Positions 1 through 9,513 of a stretch of 16,484 bases of DNA are shown here, in pieces. This DNA is from Cytidiella melzeri. Lineage: Eukaryota > Basidiomycota > Agaricomycetes > Polyporales > Irpicaceae. The position numbers were made by a program, and so were the translations under genes. Where the stretch lies: the NCBI GenBank assembly GCA_022592445.1, contig JABYQR010000610.1:1-16484 (forward strand), in the 5' to 3' direction. A model generated the notes under the pieces. That model saw only the letters and a list, made by a program, of their open reading frames with translations, did not search any database and was not told the origin of the DNA. Each line of letters begins with the position of its first letter. Positions within the stretch are counted from its first letter, which is position 1.

Positions 1-2
1 GA

Positions 3-435
3 CAGGATGGAGTAGGGGGCCTTGCGGCCAGACCTAGCAGCAATGAAGCGGGAAATAGGCATGGTGACTGTGTGACAATGTGTGATGAGCTTGACAGCTC
101 AGCGGTGTGTGAAACAAATTTTCATAAAGGAGAGGTCCTGTGTGTGCGTGGGGTAGTGCCAGCGTTGGCCTGGACTCTCTCTCCAGGTCCGGTGGTGTAA
201 GAATCTCCGTCATGGTTTCACCCATGCGGCAAATGGTTGGCGAATCAGTATTACACTGACCCTAAGTCCGGCCAGAACAAGTTACCTGTCTTCGTGCCTA
301 GGCACTCATGGGCTTCAAGTCCTGTTGTCTAGCTCTTATAACGAGCTGTCTGACACCAGACTCCACTATCGCCTGTGGGGAGGCACACTTTCATCATGTT
401 GGCATAATGCCAACCCCTACTCTGATCAGCTCTAG
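3..435 (+). CDS. Possible 3' end of an unrecognised gene, truncated by the window edge
   Basis: The frame starting at base 3 is open for about 64 codons, up to a good donor (GTAAGA) at 197. A 52-nt intron ending in CAG at 248 would join it in phase 2 to a second open stretch of 62 codons, which stops with TAG at 433-435. The joined product has protein-like stretches such as KGEVLCVRGVVPALAWTLSP before the intron and HYRLWGGTLSS after it. I do not recognise the family. No branch-point sequence is obvious in the intron, and the 5' part of the gene lies outside the window. It could be a pseudogene end or chance open frame. The intron length matches that of the other introns in the window, which is the main support. 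Confidence 0.33.
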
Positions 436-936
436 GAGTGTCGGGCCAGAGGGTGATTCAAGTTGTGCACATCAAGGCAAGGCCTACACCGCCCAGCGTC
501 CGCCACGTGCAAGCCAGGTGAACCGTTTATCTGTGCCACAGAATCGCGCCAGCAAATGGCCACTGGCGAGCACGTGTCAGCCATATATGATCGGAATGCC
601 ATTCATGTGTTTTGCAATGCCATGTGCATACCATCGGTGGCCATCCATAGTGGCCAGCTGCCGTCCAAACTGCACCGCGCAGGCAGGGCGTCGTGACCAC
701 TCTGCGATAGTACGAGCTGCATTGTCACTGTAATTGTGCGTGTATTATACATATGAACGAATTGTAAATGTGGCTGCTCCCCACATATCCGATTGAGTAC
801 ATTCACCTGTATAATGACCTCTCAACACACAATGCATGTTGGTTGATGGAGATTATAATTCATTAATACATGGCTTGGAATATACTACGGACATTGAGCT
901 GATTGCATACAGAACACACAGACAGAATTGATTAAT
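436..936. other. Non-coding stretch containing the left inverted arm
   Basis: No convincing coding frame was found on either strand. The left half is GC-richer and holds the inverted arm at 485-584. The right half (about 730-930) is AT-rich and probably serves as the 3' flank of the minus-strand gene that ends at 937. Short open frames here overlap one another on both strands and lack splice logic or recognisable motifs. Confidence 0.45.
485..584 (+). repeat. Left arm of a diverged inverted repeat
   Basis: Compared with the reverse complement of 8131-8232, this stretch shares ordered word matches. TACACCGCC occurs at 485-493. CGCCACGT follows at 501-508, at exactly the same spacing as in the other arm. 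CCACAGAAT occurs at 536-544, and CACGTGTCAGCCAT at 571-584 matches with two differences. The blocks between them differ in length, so the arms are old. The arms lie just outside the outermost gene ends of the three-gene cluster (937 and 7854). No target-site duplication could be identified at the outer edges. Confidence 0.45.
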
Positions 937-2282
937 CTACGGATCATCATGGTGCTCGTCACCATCGTCCCTGTCGTCGTATTCATACTCTGTATTGTTG
1001 GCATTGATATCCGTCGCTGGCAGGCCTTCGAGGCCATAGGAGGCCCGCACACCGTATGTCGCGCGATCAGTTTCAATGACACTTGCAAATGCTCTGAGGA
1101 CGGGCATAAGTCAGAGTGAACATTGTGCAACATCACGGGAGACTCACTTGTGAATTGCAACAGGATCAGATCCTGCGCTTGACCGCAAATTCTTCAGGAA
1201 CTCGTCGAGTTTATCCCAGTACTTTCTATCGCCTGGCGGTCCGCTTACGTAGACAGCTCGCTGATGTTTGTATCGGTGAAGACATTCCGAGGATAATCAG
1301 CTTGAAACATACCATTAGAGCCAGCCGCCCCAACACGGGTATACATAGCTTGATGCTTGAGTTTTTAGTGACCTTCTCAGCGAGTGTCGCAATACTCCAG
1401 TTATCGGCCTTGTCAGCTGCCTCAACACTGGCAACAATCTGATAACGTTGTCAGCATGCAACTCAAGTTCATGTCGTTCAACCACGCACCTGTTTCTTAA
1501 TTCGTCCTCGAACCTGTGTTAACGTGTCCCCCGCAAGCTTCTTGATGTTCGCCCAATCAGCGTGATTCTGCTCGATATCAGGTGGAAGGTCAAAGCGGCG
1601 TTCTTGAATGATTTTCTAATAAATGTTTCAATCATATTTCATGCGACTGAGTCTCAAGATCACGTCGTTTACCATGGCTGCGTTGAGAGAAACAGTCCCC
1701 TTATATTGCAAGAGTGATCCTGATAATAGAACATGGATAGCGGTTCCTTTGATGTTCATCTGCATCGTGCCAACGTGTCAGTGCGGTCATACAGTCATGT
1801 TCTCCCGTGGCATTTACAAGCTTACCAATGTCTTCCCTGTTGGCTCGAAAAGAGCCTTGCTATGAGAGGTCTTCACTTGCTCTTGAAGTATTGCTAAGAT
1901 TGCCGTATATAACATAAGGTCGCGCGCAAATTGCGGAGACTTGCACAGATATAGTCAATGATCAGTGCATCTGTTACGAGGCAACACAGTGCTAGAGACT
2001 CACCACCGGAAACTCTTGCAAGTCCCGAGCATATTCGTCACAAAGTTTCTTGTTGCCTGCAAGAGACTTGACGAACAGCTCCACATTCTTGTTCATCTCC
2101 ACTGTGGATGCTGGACTGCTGGTAGCTTTGGGACTGCCGTCTTCATCTTCATCTCCTTCGTCTTCAACGTTTTGCGTTCACTTGCCAAGTACGCTCAAGG
2201 GTGGGAGCAGGTTTGGAGTTACAATAGGGGGATCTGGCGCGCGCATCGCCGAAGTCAGACTATCCAAAAGTGAATCAGTCAT
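937..2282 (-). pseudogene. Seven-exon gene of an expanded basidiomycete family, one in-frame stop
   Basis: Reading the minus strand, exons are 2282-2004, 1939-1826, 1759-1673, 1615-1490, 1438-1313, 1260-1148 and 1093-937. The six introns are 51-66 nt, all with GT donors and AG acceptors. The first five junctions are phase 0. The product is 333 residues. An N-terminal proline-rich segment precedes an acidic DEGDEDEDG patch, then NKNVELFVKSLAGNKK, a helical middle, IVASVEAADKADNW, and KYWDKLDEFLKNLR. It ends in an acidic tail rich in Asp, Glu and Tyr. An in-frame TGA at 2180-2178 (codon 35) interrupts the first exon, and no plausible intron removes it. Translation from a downstream ATG (MNKNVEL) would still give most of the protein. 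I recognise the type as a hypothetical protein repeated many times in Agaricomycete genomes, with no known function. A related but more decayed copy lies at 11160-12339. The start was chosen because a TATA box and a pyrimidine-rich leader precede it. Confidence 0.72.
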
Positions 2283-2560
2283 TGTCAAAGTTTGTGGACA
2301 AGGAATGGCGCAGAGGGGAAGGAGGAAAGAAGATGGTGAAGAGGGGAAAGGAACGGTGTTGCAATGGAACTGTGACCAAGCCTGCCCTTTTATATCTGCA
2401 TCGTCACTGTGATAACGAACAAACCACTGCACATTTGGCCGTGGTCAGTTTGCCCACGATGAGATCGAATCTTGGTTATGGCCATAGCTCGCAACATGCA
2501 CTGTTATCGGCGTGCAAGTAAAATAGTGCGTACCGTTGATTTGCGACTTCAACCAGCACA
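2283..2560. promoter_or_regulatory. Shared intergenic region between divergent genes
   Basis: These 278 bp separate the minus-strand gene start (2282) from the plus-strand transposase start (2561). The minus side has a TATA box followed by a strongly pyrimidine-rich leader (on the minus strand), typical of fungal transcription start regions. No equally clear TATA box was found for the plus-strand gene. Divergent placement suggests that the two genes are expressed together, but this is inference. Confidence 0.5.
2388..2394 (-). promoter_or_regulatory. TATA box of the minus-strand gene
   Basis: On the minus strand this reads TATAAAA within GATATAAAAGGGC. It lies about 105 bp upstream of the ATG at 2282, with a C/T-rich tract between the two, so it decides the choice of start codon. 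Confidence 0.5.
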
Positions 2561-5500
2561 ATGCCCCCCAAAGCCACTTTACCCAGCTGTGCGTGATGTC
2601 TCCGAGACAGCCTAGATGTGTTGACTGAGAAAATTGACTTCATAGGCTTTCTCTCCAGCGTTGATGGAAAGCAGATCAAGTGTACCTATTGTGCACCGTT
2701 TGAGCCTGATGTCAGAAAGCACTGGATCCAACGTACCAGCCTCGCAGCACACATGAAGGCAGTGCAGCATCAGCGATGCTCAACGGCGCATGAAGAGCAA
2801 CAAGCCCAAGCCCGTCAAGCTCAGCTACGGAGAGATCTGCTGCAGCAAGAGTTCATATCACTCCAGCAGTTGTCGGCCCTTAAGGATCTTGGCAGCCATT
2901 TGGAACAGCAAGACAGAGAGAAAAGACAGTCGAGGGACAGTGAGCAAGGAGAGCCGGGGATGACGGGTGAAGAGAGAGCGATGTGGACTGATTATAGTCT
3001 TCATGGCGCCACCTTCAGTCTTGGTGAAGATCCTTCAGAGCGCGTACACACTGAGCTTGATGAAGAAATCAACAACTTCCGCCTGCAAGATGCTAGGCAA
3101 ACGGCGTACGAACTGGGCTTCGGTAGCGAGACTGATGATAATAACGACACAAGTACTGTACGTACGGAAGGACTTGCACAAGATGAGCAGTACTTGGCGG
3201 ACATTCTTGCTGAATCATGTAAGTACACATTTCGTTGTCTTCATTGTCTATATTGTCTCAATTTGGAATCCAACAGACAAAAACTCTCCGTTTGACAGCT
3301 TAGACGATGAGAGACCTCATGTCTCTGATTCACAGTGGGCTCCATATGAGTCCAAGACTGTGAGTGACATTGTAGCCACCTCTGACGTCTTCAAGTGAGC
3401 TCATTTATTTTCTTTAGATGTTTCTCCTTGATCTTCTGTTGAACCTTCCGCGACTTCGCATCTCAGAGTCACTTATGAAGGTTTTCCTTTGGATCATGGA
3501 GCAGGCTGGGGCACGAGATGTCCCTTCATTCTATCGTCTACAGAAGATACAGAAGGAGCTGCGCATGCAGGGAGGTGTTTCCACAACAAAGTTTCAGTCC
3601 GTTCAAGGGAACGTGTTTTATATCAACGATCCTCGTGAGATTATTGCCAAGGTTTGTCTTTCTTACTTGCGAAAAACCTGTTTAATCATGGTTTATCGCA
3701 GGACTGGTCGAATCCCCTCATACGCCCTCATATACACGTCTATCCCGAGATTCCTGATGGCCCTGTCAGTGAGGTATGGCATGGAGAGAAGTGGTGCAAA
3801 GACATGGACCTTGATACTCTGTCTCCCATGTACAACACTGGAGACAGGCACTTCTATGTCAACAAGCTGACACGGTTGTACGATGGTTCATTGGTCATAC
3901 CATTCCGATGGATTGTTTATCATAACGCTGTTCACGCGGAATCATGGAAGGTTATTGTTGATGATCAGGTAAGTTACTCTTGTTCTCTCAACATTATATT
4001 CGGATGCTGATGGAGCTCAGGGTATGGCGACTGTACATGATGAGGGAGAACCACTCATGGTACCTGCCTCTGAGATGACCGACAATTACTTTGACCTTGA
4101 GCACGGTCATGAACTACCTCAGACTTGGAGTGGTAAGTGCATAATACAATTGTTCTGGCACATGCTCACTTTATAACAGCACACTCACACGCAAACGGCT
4201 TCCCTTCTGCAATGCTGAACCATCTTCGTGAGGTTGCAGGTGGTGACCCGCTGTATACTAGCTTCACTGACTACTTCGGTGATGATGTATCCGGAAATCG
4301 CTCGAAGTCTTGGAACAAGCATTGGAATGCGTACATTGTTCACCGGAACTTACCAAGGGCATTACTGCAGCAACAGTATCATACCCACTTCATATCGACA
4401 TCTCCTCACGCTACCATCTCCGAGCAGTTTGTAGCTTTCAAGCAGACCATTGAGTAAGGTTCTATTTTGTCAGCCGTCAGCACAGCGCACGCTTACTGGA
4501 TTATTATGTAGATCAACTCATCAGGAGCCAGTTCGTGTTCTAGATGCTGCCACTGGTAAGATGGCGCGGTTTCGAATCTTTGTCAGTGCCGCGCCGTCCG
4601 ATAACTCCATGCAAAGTGAACTGTCATCTCACATTGGTGGTGGCAGCAACCTCTTCTGTCGTAAATGCAATGTTGGTGGTACAACACTTGAAAAAGAAAG
4701 TACGGAAGGCTACGAGAGCCTCTTTCACGTGAGTCAGCAGCCTGTCATTCAAATCTCTTCTAATTAATAGTTGCTGCATTTGGCTCACATCAACTGTCAG
4801 TCTGGAACGTTACAATCAAAAGAGAAGATTCTGAAGTCTCTCGAGACGCAAGTCGATCAAGCTTGCACAGGTGTCAAGCAACGTATCAGCGATATATAAA
4901 CAGCAACTGAAATCAAGGACGTATATACACAATTTTGGATTGAAGACCTTCTCGCTTGTGCGAAAGTGATGAAGGAAGCAAATCGTAAGCGCTCTACTGA
5001 AGACTTTCGATCTGAACTCCAGCAATGGGTTCATGACCACCAAGATGAAATTTACAGTAGCTTTTTGACACTGAAGGGTGCGTGCCAACTTGATTTTGTG
5101 ATGAACTCCACCTCAACCATGACATAGGGTTTGATCCGACCAAAGATACCCCAATTGAAATTCTTCATACGATTCTTCTCGGCCTTGTCAAGTACGGTTG
5201 GCATCTCACGCACAAGTCATGGGATCCCACACAGAAACCACTGTACGCTCTTCGGCTTCAAAGTACAATGACGAGTGGACTGTCGCTTCCAGCCATTCGC
5301 GCGAGCTATATTATGCAGTACGCTAACTCTTTGATTGGACGTCAGCTCAAGACTGTAGCGCAGACATCTGTATTCCATGTCCACGATTTGATTGGACCCT
5401 TGGAGTTCCAGCTCTGGAAGGCTATTGGTGAGCTATCGGCATTGATGTGGTTTCGGGAGATCCACAATATGCAACTATACCTCGTACGTTGAATGCTCAG

Positions 5501-6943
5501 TGGCTTGAAATGAAGGATCTTATATACCAATGATTGTAGGACGACGTAGACGTTGCGGTAGGCAATGTTCTGGACCTATTTGCGGAGATTGACCCGTTGA
5601 AGATCATCCAAAAGTTAAAGCTCCATCTGCAGCTGCATGCACGAGAAGATATCCTTCGCTTTGGGCCTTTGGTTGGCGTCTGTACCGAAGGCTTTGAATG
5701 CTACAATGCCGTCTTCCGTTTTTGTTCTATCCTGTCTAATCACTTGGCACCAAGCAGAGATATTGCAATCCAACTTGCAGATCAGGAAGCACTGAAGCAC
5801 CGTCTTACGGGTGGTTCATGGGCAACATCGCAGAACGAATGGATATCCGCTGGTTATGGTGTACAAGATATGCTTGTCAAACACCCACTTCTGCAGCGAC
5901 TAGTTGGGTGGAGTCCTACAACTGTCAAAAGTGTTGGTAAGAACACAGTATTTCTCAGATTGACATCTCACTGTTGTCTGAACCTATATAGGAGCCAGTA
6001 AAGCAAAACCGCTCAAGCAAGGCATGAAGACACGTCCTATAGTGCAGCTTTCCAAAACAAAGGCACCACACACTCTGAACTATTGCTCATTTGTAGCGAC
6101 ATCAGAATGGATTGAGGGTATATCTTTTGTAACACAGTCCAAAGACGACTGTACTGTTGGCCCGTGGGTCTTTGCCGAGTTCCCGCTCAATGTAAGTAAG
6201 AAATTATAGCTGAATCATTGCCTACTAATAATTGAACATCATCTGTGATGTAGACCGAACTCCTTGTTGGTCGAGTGAACGAAATCTGGATCTCAAATAC
6301 TGTATCATCACAGAGCATTGTCATTTTAGAGCTCTTCCAAGTGGCAGCCAGTCGACATCCAACATTTGGGATGCCATTCTTGACATGTTGCCATGGGGAA
6401 CCATCATCAATGCTTCTGCCCACAACGGTGCGCAACATAAATTGATAGCTCAGCTAAATGTTGCTCATACTCATACCTTAGAGCATCAAGTTTGATTTTA
6501 ATGTACAGCACGATTGCTTGTACGCTGGTTGCACCGCATCTGGAAGCAAGCCTCAAGTGCAAGAGCAAACAGAATCAGGAAAAACTGAGATGTTTGTGGA
6601 ACATCACCATGATACGACAGCAGATTGTTTCATCGTGAACATGCACGCGTTTCACAACGCGCATCTTATCAGGCTTGCAGTTCCTCGCACACTTTCTGCT
6701 CCTCAGCCTCTTTATGCAGATTGTACATCAAAGCACGCGGAGATTTCAGCGCGTTTGCGCACCTCACAAGGAGAAAAGAGAGCAACGCAAAAGGAGAACA
6801 GAGAGGCAAAGAAAGCAGCTGGGCACAGTATTCAAAAGGAGGCCCATGTTGGAGAGGAGGCTAATGTCAGTCGCAAGCGGAAGAGGCAGCTTGACAGTGT
6901 CCCTGAAGGTGACCAGGATGAATTGGAGGTCGGGTTTGATTGA
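2561..6943 (+). pseudogene. Transposase-like gene, 13 exons, two in-frame stops
   Basis: Exons: 2561-3218, 3277-3359, 3418-3651, 3702-3968, 4021-4132, 4180-4453, 4512-4728, 4801-5077, 5128-5483, 5540-5936, 5992-6191, 6254-6427 and 6482-6943. They join in frame to 1236 codons. Every junction is GT-AG, with donors GTAAGT, GTGAGT or GTGCGY at most sites. Features in order are a CxxC...HxxxxxH zinc-finger-like motif near residues 41-70, a Gln-rich helical stretch, GEKWCKDMDLDTLSPM with HFYVNKL, FCRKCNVGG near 592, [17 protein letters not shown] near 714, FGPLVGVCTEGFECYNAVF near 867, and a basic SRKRKRQ (likely nuclear signal) close to the end. The [10 protein letters not shown] and zinc-knuckle blocks resemble those of CACTA/Plavaka-type DDE transposases. 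I know the family as abundant uncharacterised proteins in Agaricomycetes, so the transposase role is inferred. In-frame stops are TGA at 2594-2596 (codon 12) and TAA at 4897-4899. Exon 8 could instead start at 4771, also in frame. Nearly perfect splicing with only two stops suggests recent inactivation. Confidence 0.75.
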
Positions 6944-7245
6944 GCAGTCCACACATACCAATGTAGTTGATTCTCAAATGACGTCAGATTCATTGAGCTC
7001 AGTATATTTGTGCGTGAGCTGTTCTGTGCAAATCGCAGTGTGGACAACCAAGTCAAGCTTGGTTTGTTCTTTAGTCATTCCCGTTGTTGAGCGCCTATGA
7101 ACAGTAGTGGCGCGCGTGGACCAATTGTCCTTGGCCATTGACCACCATCACTGGCCATCTCATCTTCACACACTTATAAAAAGGCATGCGACTCTGTCTC
7201 TCAAGATGCTCTCGTCCTCGTCATTCCCTGCTCTCATTCAGATCC
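6944..7245. other. Intergenic region with promoter of the next gene
   Basis: About 300 bp between the transposase stop and the small downstream gene. It holds the TATA box at 7175-7182 and a C/T-rich stretch at about 7205-7240. No coding frame of its own can be supported. Confidence 0.45.
7175..7182 (+). promoter_or_regulatory. TATA box of the 184-aa gene
   Basis: CTTATAAAAAGG lies about 70 bp upstream of the chosen ATG at 7246, with a pyrimidine-rich tract between them. An in-frame ATG at 7186 is too close to the TATA box to be in a normal transcript, which favours 7246. Confidence 0.5.
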
Positions 7246-7854
7246 ATGATTCAGCAACAGAGCACGCCCAACAGTGCCAACACTGGCATGAGGATGGAGG
7301 CTGATGAGGAAAAGCCTGAGCAGTTGTCAGAGCACGAGCATCAAGGTACGAGTTCAGCTGACTGTCCAACAAGTGTACTGTGACACTGTGCTCATCAAGG
7401 TGAGGCGGTTGAGCCTCAGACACACCTCGTGCTTATCAAGAAGACACCGCTGCGGAAAATCCTACAAGGCCCTGCGTTTGCGGATGGAATACCGTACTTT
7501 ATGCAGCCATTGCTACATCGCTTCCGTGGTCATACATCGCACGGCCCACCTCTGCCAATAAAGGATGCCGAGCAAAAACTTGCCTCGGGTTTTCTTTGCG
7601 ATTCTTGGCGCCTTGCAAGCGAACAACTGAACACGTCTGCATTCTATGGGCTGACTGTGGCTCAAGGAGAGCAGACAATTCTGCTGCAAGAGCTGCTGAG
7701 CCTCGTACCGGTCTTCACACGCGCAAGCCTCGGAGAAGACTCAGAGCGGCAGCTTGCTTTGCTGGGCATGATGAAGGACATCATTGTGTCATTGGGGATA
7801 ATTGCAGACGTCGAAGCGAAAGCACGTAGCGAGTATGAACGTGTCCCAGTGTAA
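7246..7854 (+). CDS. Small intact two-exon gene of unknown function
   Basis: Exon 1 is 7246-7345 and exon 2 is 7400-7854. They are joined across a 54-nt intron (GTACGA donor, CAAG acceptor, phase 1) to give 184 residues ending in TAA. The N-terminus is polar and acidic, with SEHEHQGEAVEPQ across the junction. The middle contains LIKKTPLRKILQGPAFADG. The C-terminal half looks helical and Leu-rich (TILLQELLSLVPVF, ALLGMMKDIIVSLGIIADVE). No zinc motif, signal peptide or membrane segment is visible. I do not recognise a family. It is the only gene of the cluster without a stop or frameshift, and it lies downstream of the transposase in the same direction, inside the inverted arms. An accessory role in transposition (DNA binding, regulation) is possible but unsupported by motifs. 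It could also be a host gene caught between repeats. Confidence 0.6.
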
Positions 7855-8318
7855 TTAATAGAGTCTGAGTATGACATAGATCCGCCGTAATTGTTTTGTT
7901 AAGCAAATAGGGGAGCGGAAATGACTGCGAGAACGTATACTAAGCACACTGAGATGTCGGCAGCTAAGCTGCTATTGCAGTGGACGACGGACTTGGACGT
8001 CGAAGACAAGACTTTGCCCGGATGAGATGAGGGCCAGCGCCAGCTACATGTGCACTTCCCAACATTATCAGTGTGGATATGCGGTACCGGCCACCAAGCT
8101 TGCAGCTGCGGGGCCACCTACCTCCGCCACATGGCTCACATGTGCAATGCGCACGCGCGGCAGATGCGGGTTCAGTCGGCCATTCTGTGGTCATTCCAGA
8201 CTACCGCTACGTGGCGCTCAGTTGGCGGTGTACAGGTCCAGGAAGGACCTTCTCTGCTGGGCCACTTGGCAAGTTTTATTGTATTTTATGGTGTTGCACT
8301 ATCTCATTGCTGCTGTAG
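7855..8318. other. Non-coding stretch containing the right inverted arm
   Basis: Follows the 184-aa gene. Open frames of up to 150 codons exist on the plus strand but overlap in all three frames, are rich in Cys, His and Ser, and match no splice or protein pattern. It includes the right arm (8131-8232), a small hairpin AGGTCC-AGGA-AGGACCT just after it, and the 3' end of an intron (CTGCTGTAG, ending at 8318) that belongs to the decayed transposase that follows. Confidence 0.4.
8131..8232 (-). repeat. Right arm of a diverged inverted repeat
   Basis: The reverse complement carries the same ordered words as 485-584. TACACCGCC corresponds to 8224-8232, CGCCACGT to 8209-8216 (same 15-nt offset as on the left), CCACAGAAT to 8182-8190, and CACATGTGAGCCAT to 8131-8144. 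Two 8-9 nt matches on one diagonal plus two more in order are unlikely by chance, but the alignment was made by eye. Confidence 0.45.
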
Positions 8319-9513
8319 GCCCATCTATCCAGGACCATTCAAGACCTTCTCAATATCACTGCAAAATGTGCACCAAGCATTCTCATCACCAAGCCAAGAT
8401 TCCACTTCCTAGTCCATCTTCTAGCATACATCCACCATTTTGGCCCTGCCATTCTCTTTTCAACAGAACACTATGAGAGCTTCAACCATGTATTCTGGCT
8501 TTCATGCATCCACAGCAATCACCACGTACCCAGTTACAACTCATCTAAGACCTTTGCTGCACAGGACACTGTCAAGCATGTGGTCCTTGGTGGATTCTGG
8601 TATGATGCCGAGAAGTAGACTTGGAGATCTGCAGGTCAAGGAGTTCGAGACTACATGAGGGATCATCCAGAAGAGAAAGCACACCTTGGTTATAAAAAAA
8701 CCAAGCCTGTTATTTCTGGTATGATTTTGAAGATGCTACAATATCCCTGTGACTATACTGATAATTATGCTAGGATCTGCACACCTACCCAGGTCACAGC
8801 AGAGACATTCAATGTCTGTTACATGGGCACAAACATACTCCTCAACAGTTACTAGCAGCTCACCCTCAGCTCAACTTGCTGCCCATGGACTGGACACACA
8901 ATACTATTTCAAGGTTGAGTCTATGGCTCTCATCAACTGCAATAAAGCTGTCACTGGGAAAGATATTCTTGTTAAGTATGGTGATAATCAGGTGAGCTAT
9001 CTTAGTTTTGATAAATGTTTCACTATCATTGAATCTTCTCCTGCTCTTAGTACATGTTTGCACGTGTTATTGAGATGCTGGTGCCACTGGAAAACGCCCC
9101 CCAAGTTTCTCACATTTTTGTTCAGCTGTTCAAGATAGAGGACACACAACATGAGAGGCTTTGAGTCCCTCGACTGACCTTGACACAAGACACTGCCCTT
9201 CTCACGCTCAGGTATGTTGAGCTCAATTGTACAGCTGTATGTGCTCAGTCAGGGATGATTGCAGGACATCATATGTGAAGTCAATAGCCAGCACAATTGC
9301 ACAGACTCGGACTCCCAATGCATAGGAGTGACATTGCATCCTACTCAGCAAGAACACACCTTCACCAAGCATTGTACCAAACAAATTGCTTAGCATGCAG
9401 AGACACCTCATTTCTTACTCACTATCTACTCAATTCATAACTACGAGCAGATTGCTAAAGCTCTTCCATCATTGCTACACACTAGGGGCAAACACCAATT
9501 TCACACGCCTTAA
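8319..9513 (+). pseudogene. Decayed 3' half of a second, divergent transposase-like gene
   Basis: From the acceptor at 8318 the frame reads a stretch including DLLNITAKCAPSILI, then FHFLVHLLAYIHHFGPAI, LFSTEHYESFNHVF, QDTVKHVVLGGFWYD and GVRDYMRDHPEEKAHLGY. This lines up with exon 10 of the first transposase (its FGPLVGVCTEGFECYNAVF block). Introns at 8719-8773 and 8992-9050 have good splice sites. The exon from 9051 begins YMFARVIEMLVPLENAPQ. A further block after a frame change ends near 9513 and includes QHNCTDSDSQC and TIYSIHNYEQIAKALP. It matches the QHDC and HAFHNAHLI part of the first gene's last exon. In-frame stops are TAG at 8616-8618, TGA at 9162-9164 and TAG at 9391-9393. The 5' half is missing. 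It is a paralogue from another subfamily, not a recent duplicate, because the two differ at most positions. Confidence 0.68.

Larger units (their letters stand above)
485..8232. mobile_element. Candidate three-gene DNA transposon of about 7.7 kb
   Basis: The unit is defined by the inverted arms at 485-584 and 8131-8232. They enclose a minus-strand accessory gene (937-2282), a divergently oriented transposase-like gene (2561-6943) and a small plus-strand gene (7246-7854). Seen directly: the order of genes, the arms, and a promoter-sized 278-bp gap between the divergent genes. Known: CACTA, KDZ and Plavaka transposons of eukaryotes often carry accessory ORFs beside the transposase. Inferred: the three genes move together. 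The exact termini are not resolved and no target-site duplication was found, so the real element may end somewhat outside these coordinates. The transposase and the minus-strand gene both carry stops, so this copy is probably not autonomous now. Confidence 0.42.

Noticed and set aside
398..414. Perfect hairpin GTTGGCA-TAA-TGCCAAC
   Set aside because: It lies inside the possible coding exon 249-435, where it encodes ordinary residues. A 7-bp stem is common by chance and no terminator or operator logic applies in a fungal nuclear genome.
885..1160. 91-codon minus-strand open frame near the end of the first accessory gene
   Set aside because: It is a shadow in another frame. The spliced exons at 1260-1148 and 1093-937 explain the region with correct splice sites.
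2594..2596. TGA as selenocysteine or a reassigned codon
   Set aside because: Fungi are generally not known to use selenocysteine, TAA and TAG stops occur in the same remnants, and the intact genes end normally.
8027..8476. 150-codon open frame on the plus strand
   Set aside because: It overlaps two other open frames, has unusual Cys/His/Ser content, and its second half lies over the well-supported transposase remnant in another frame.
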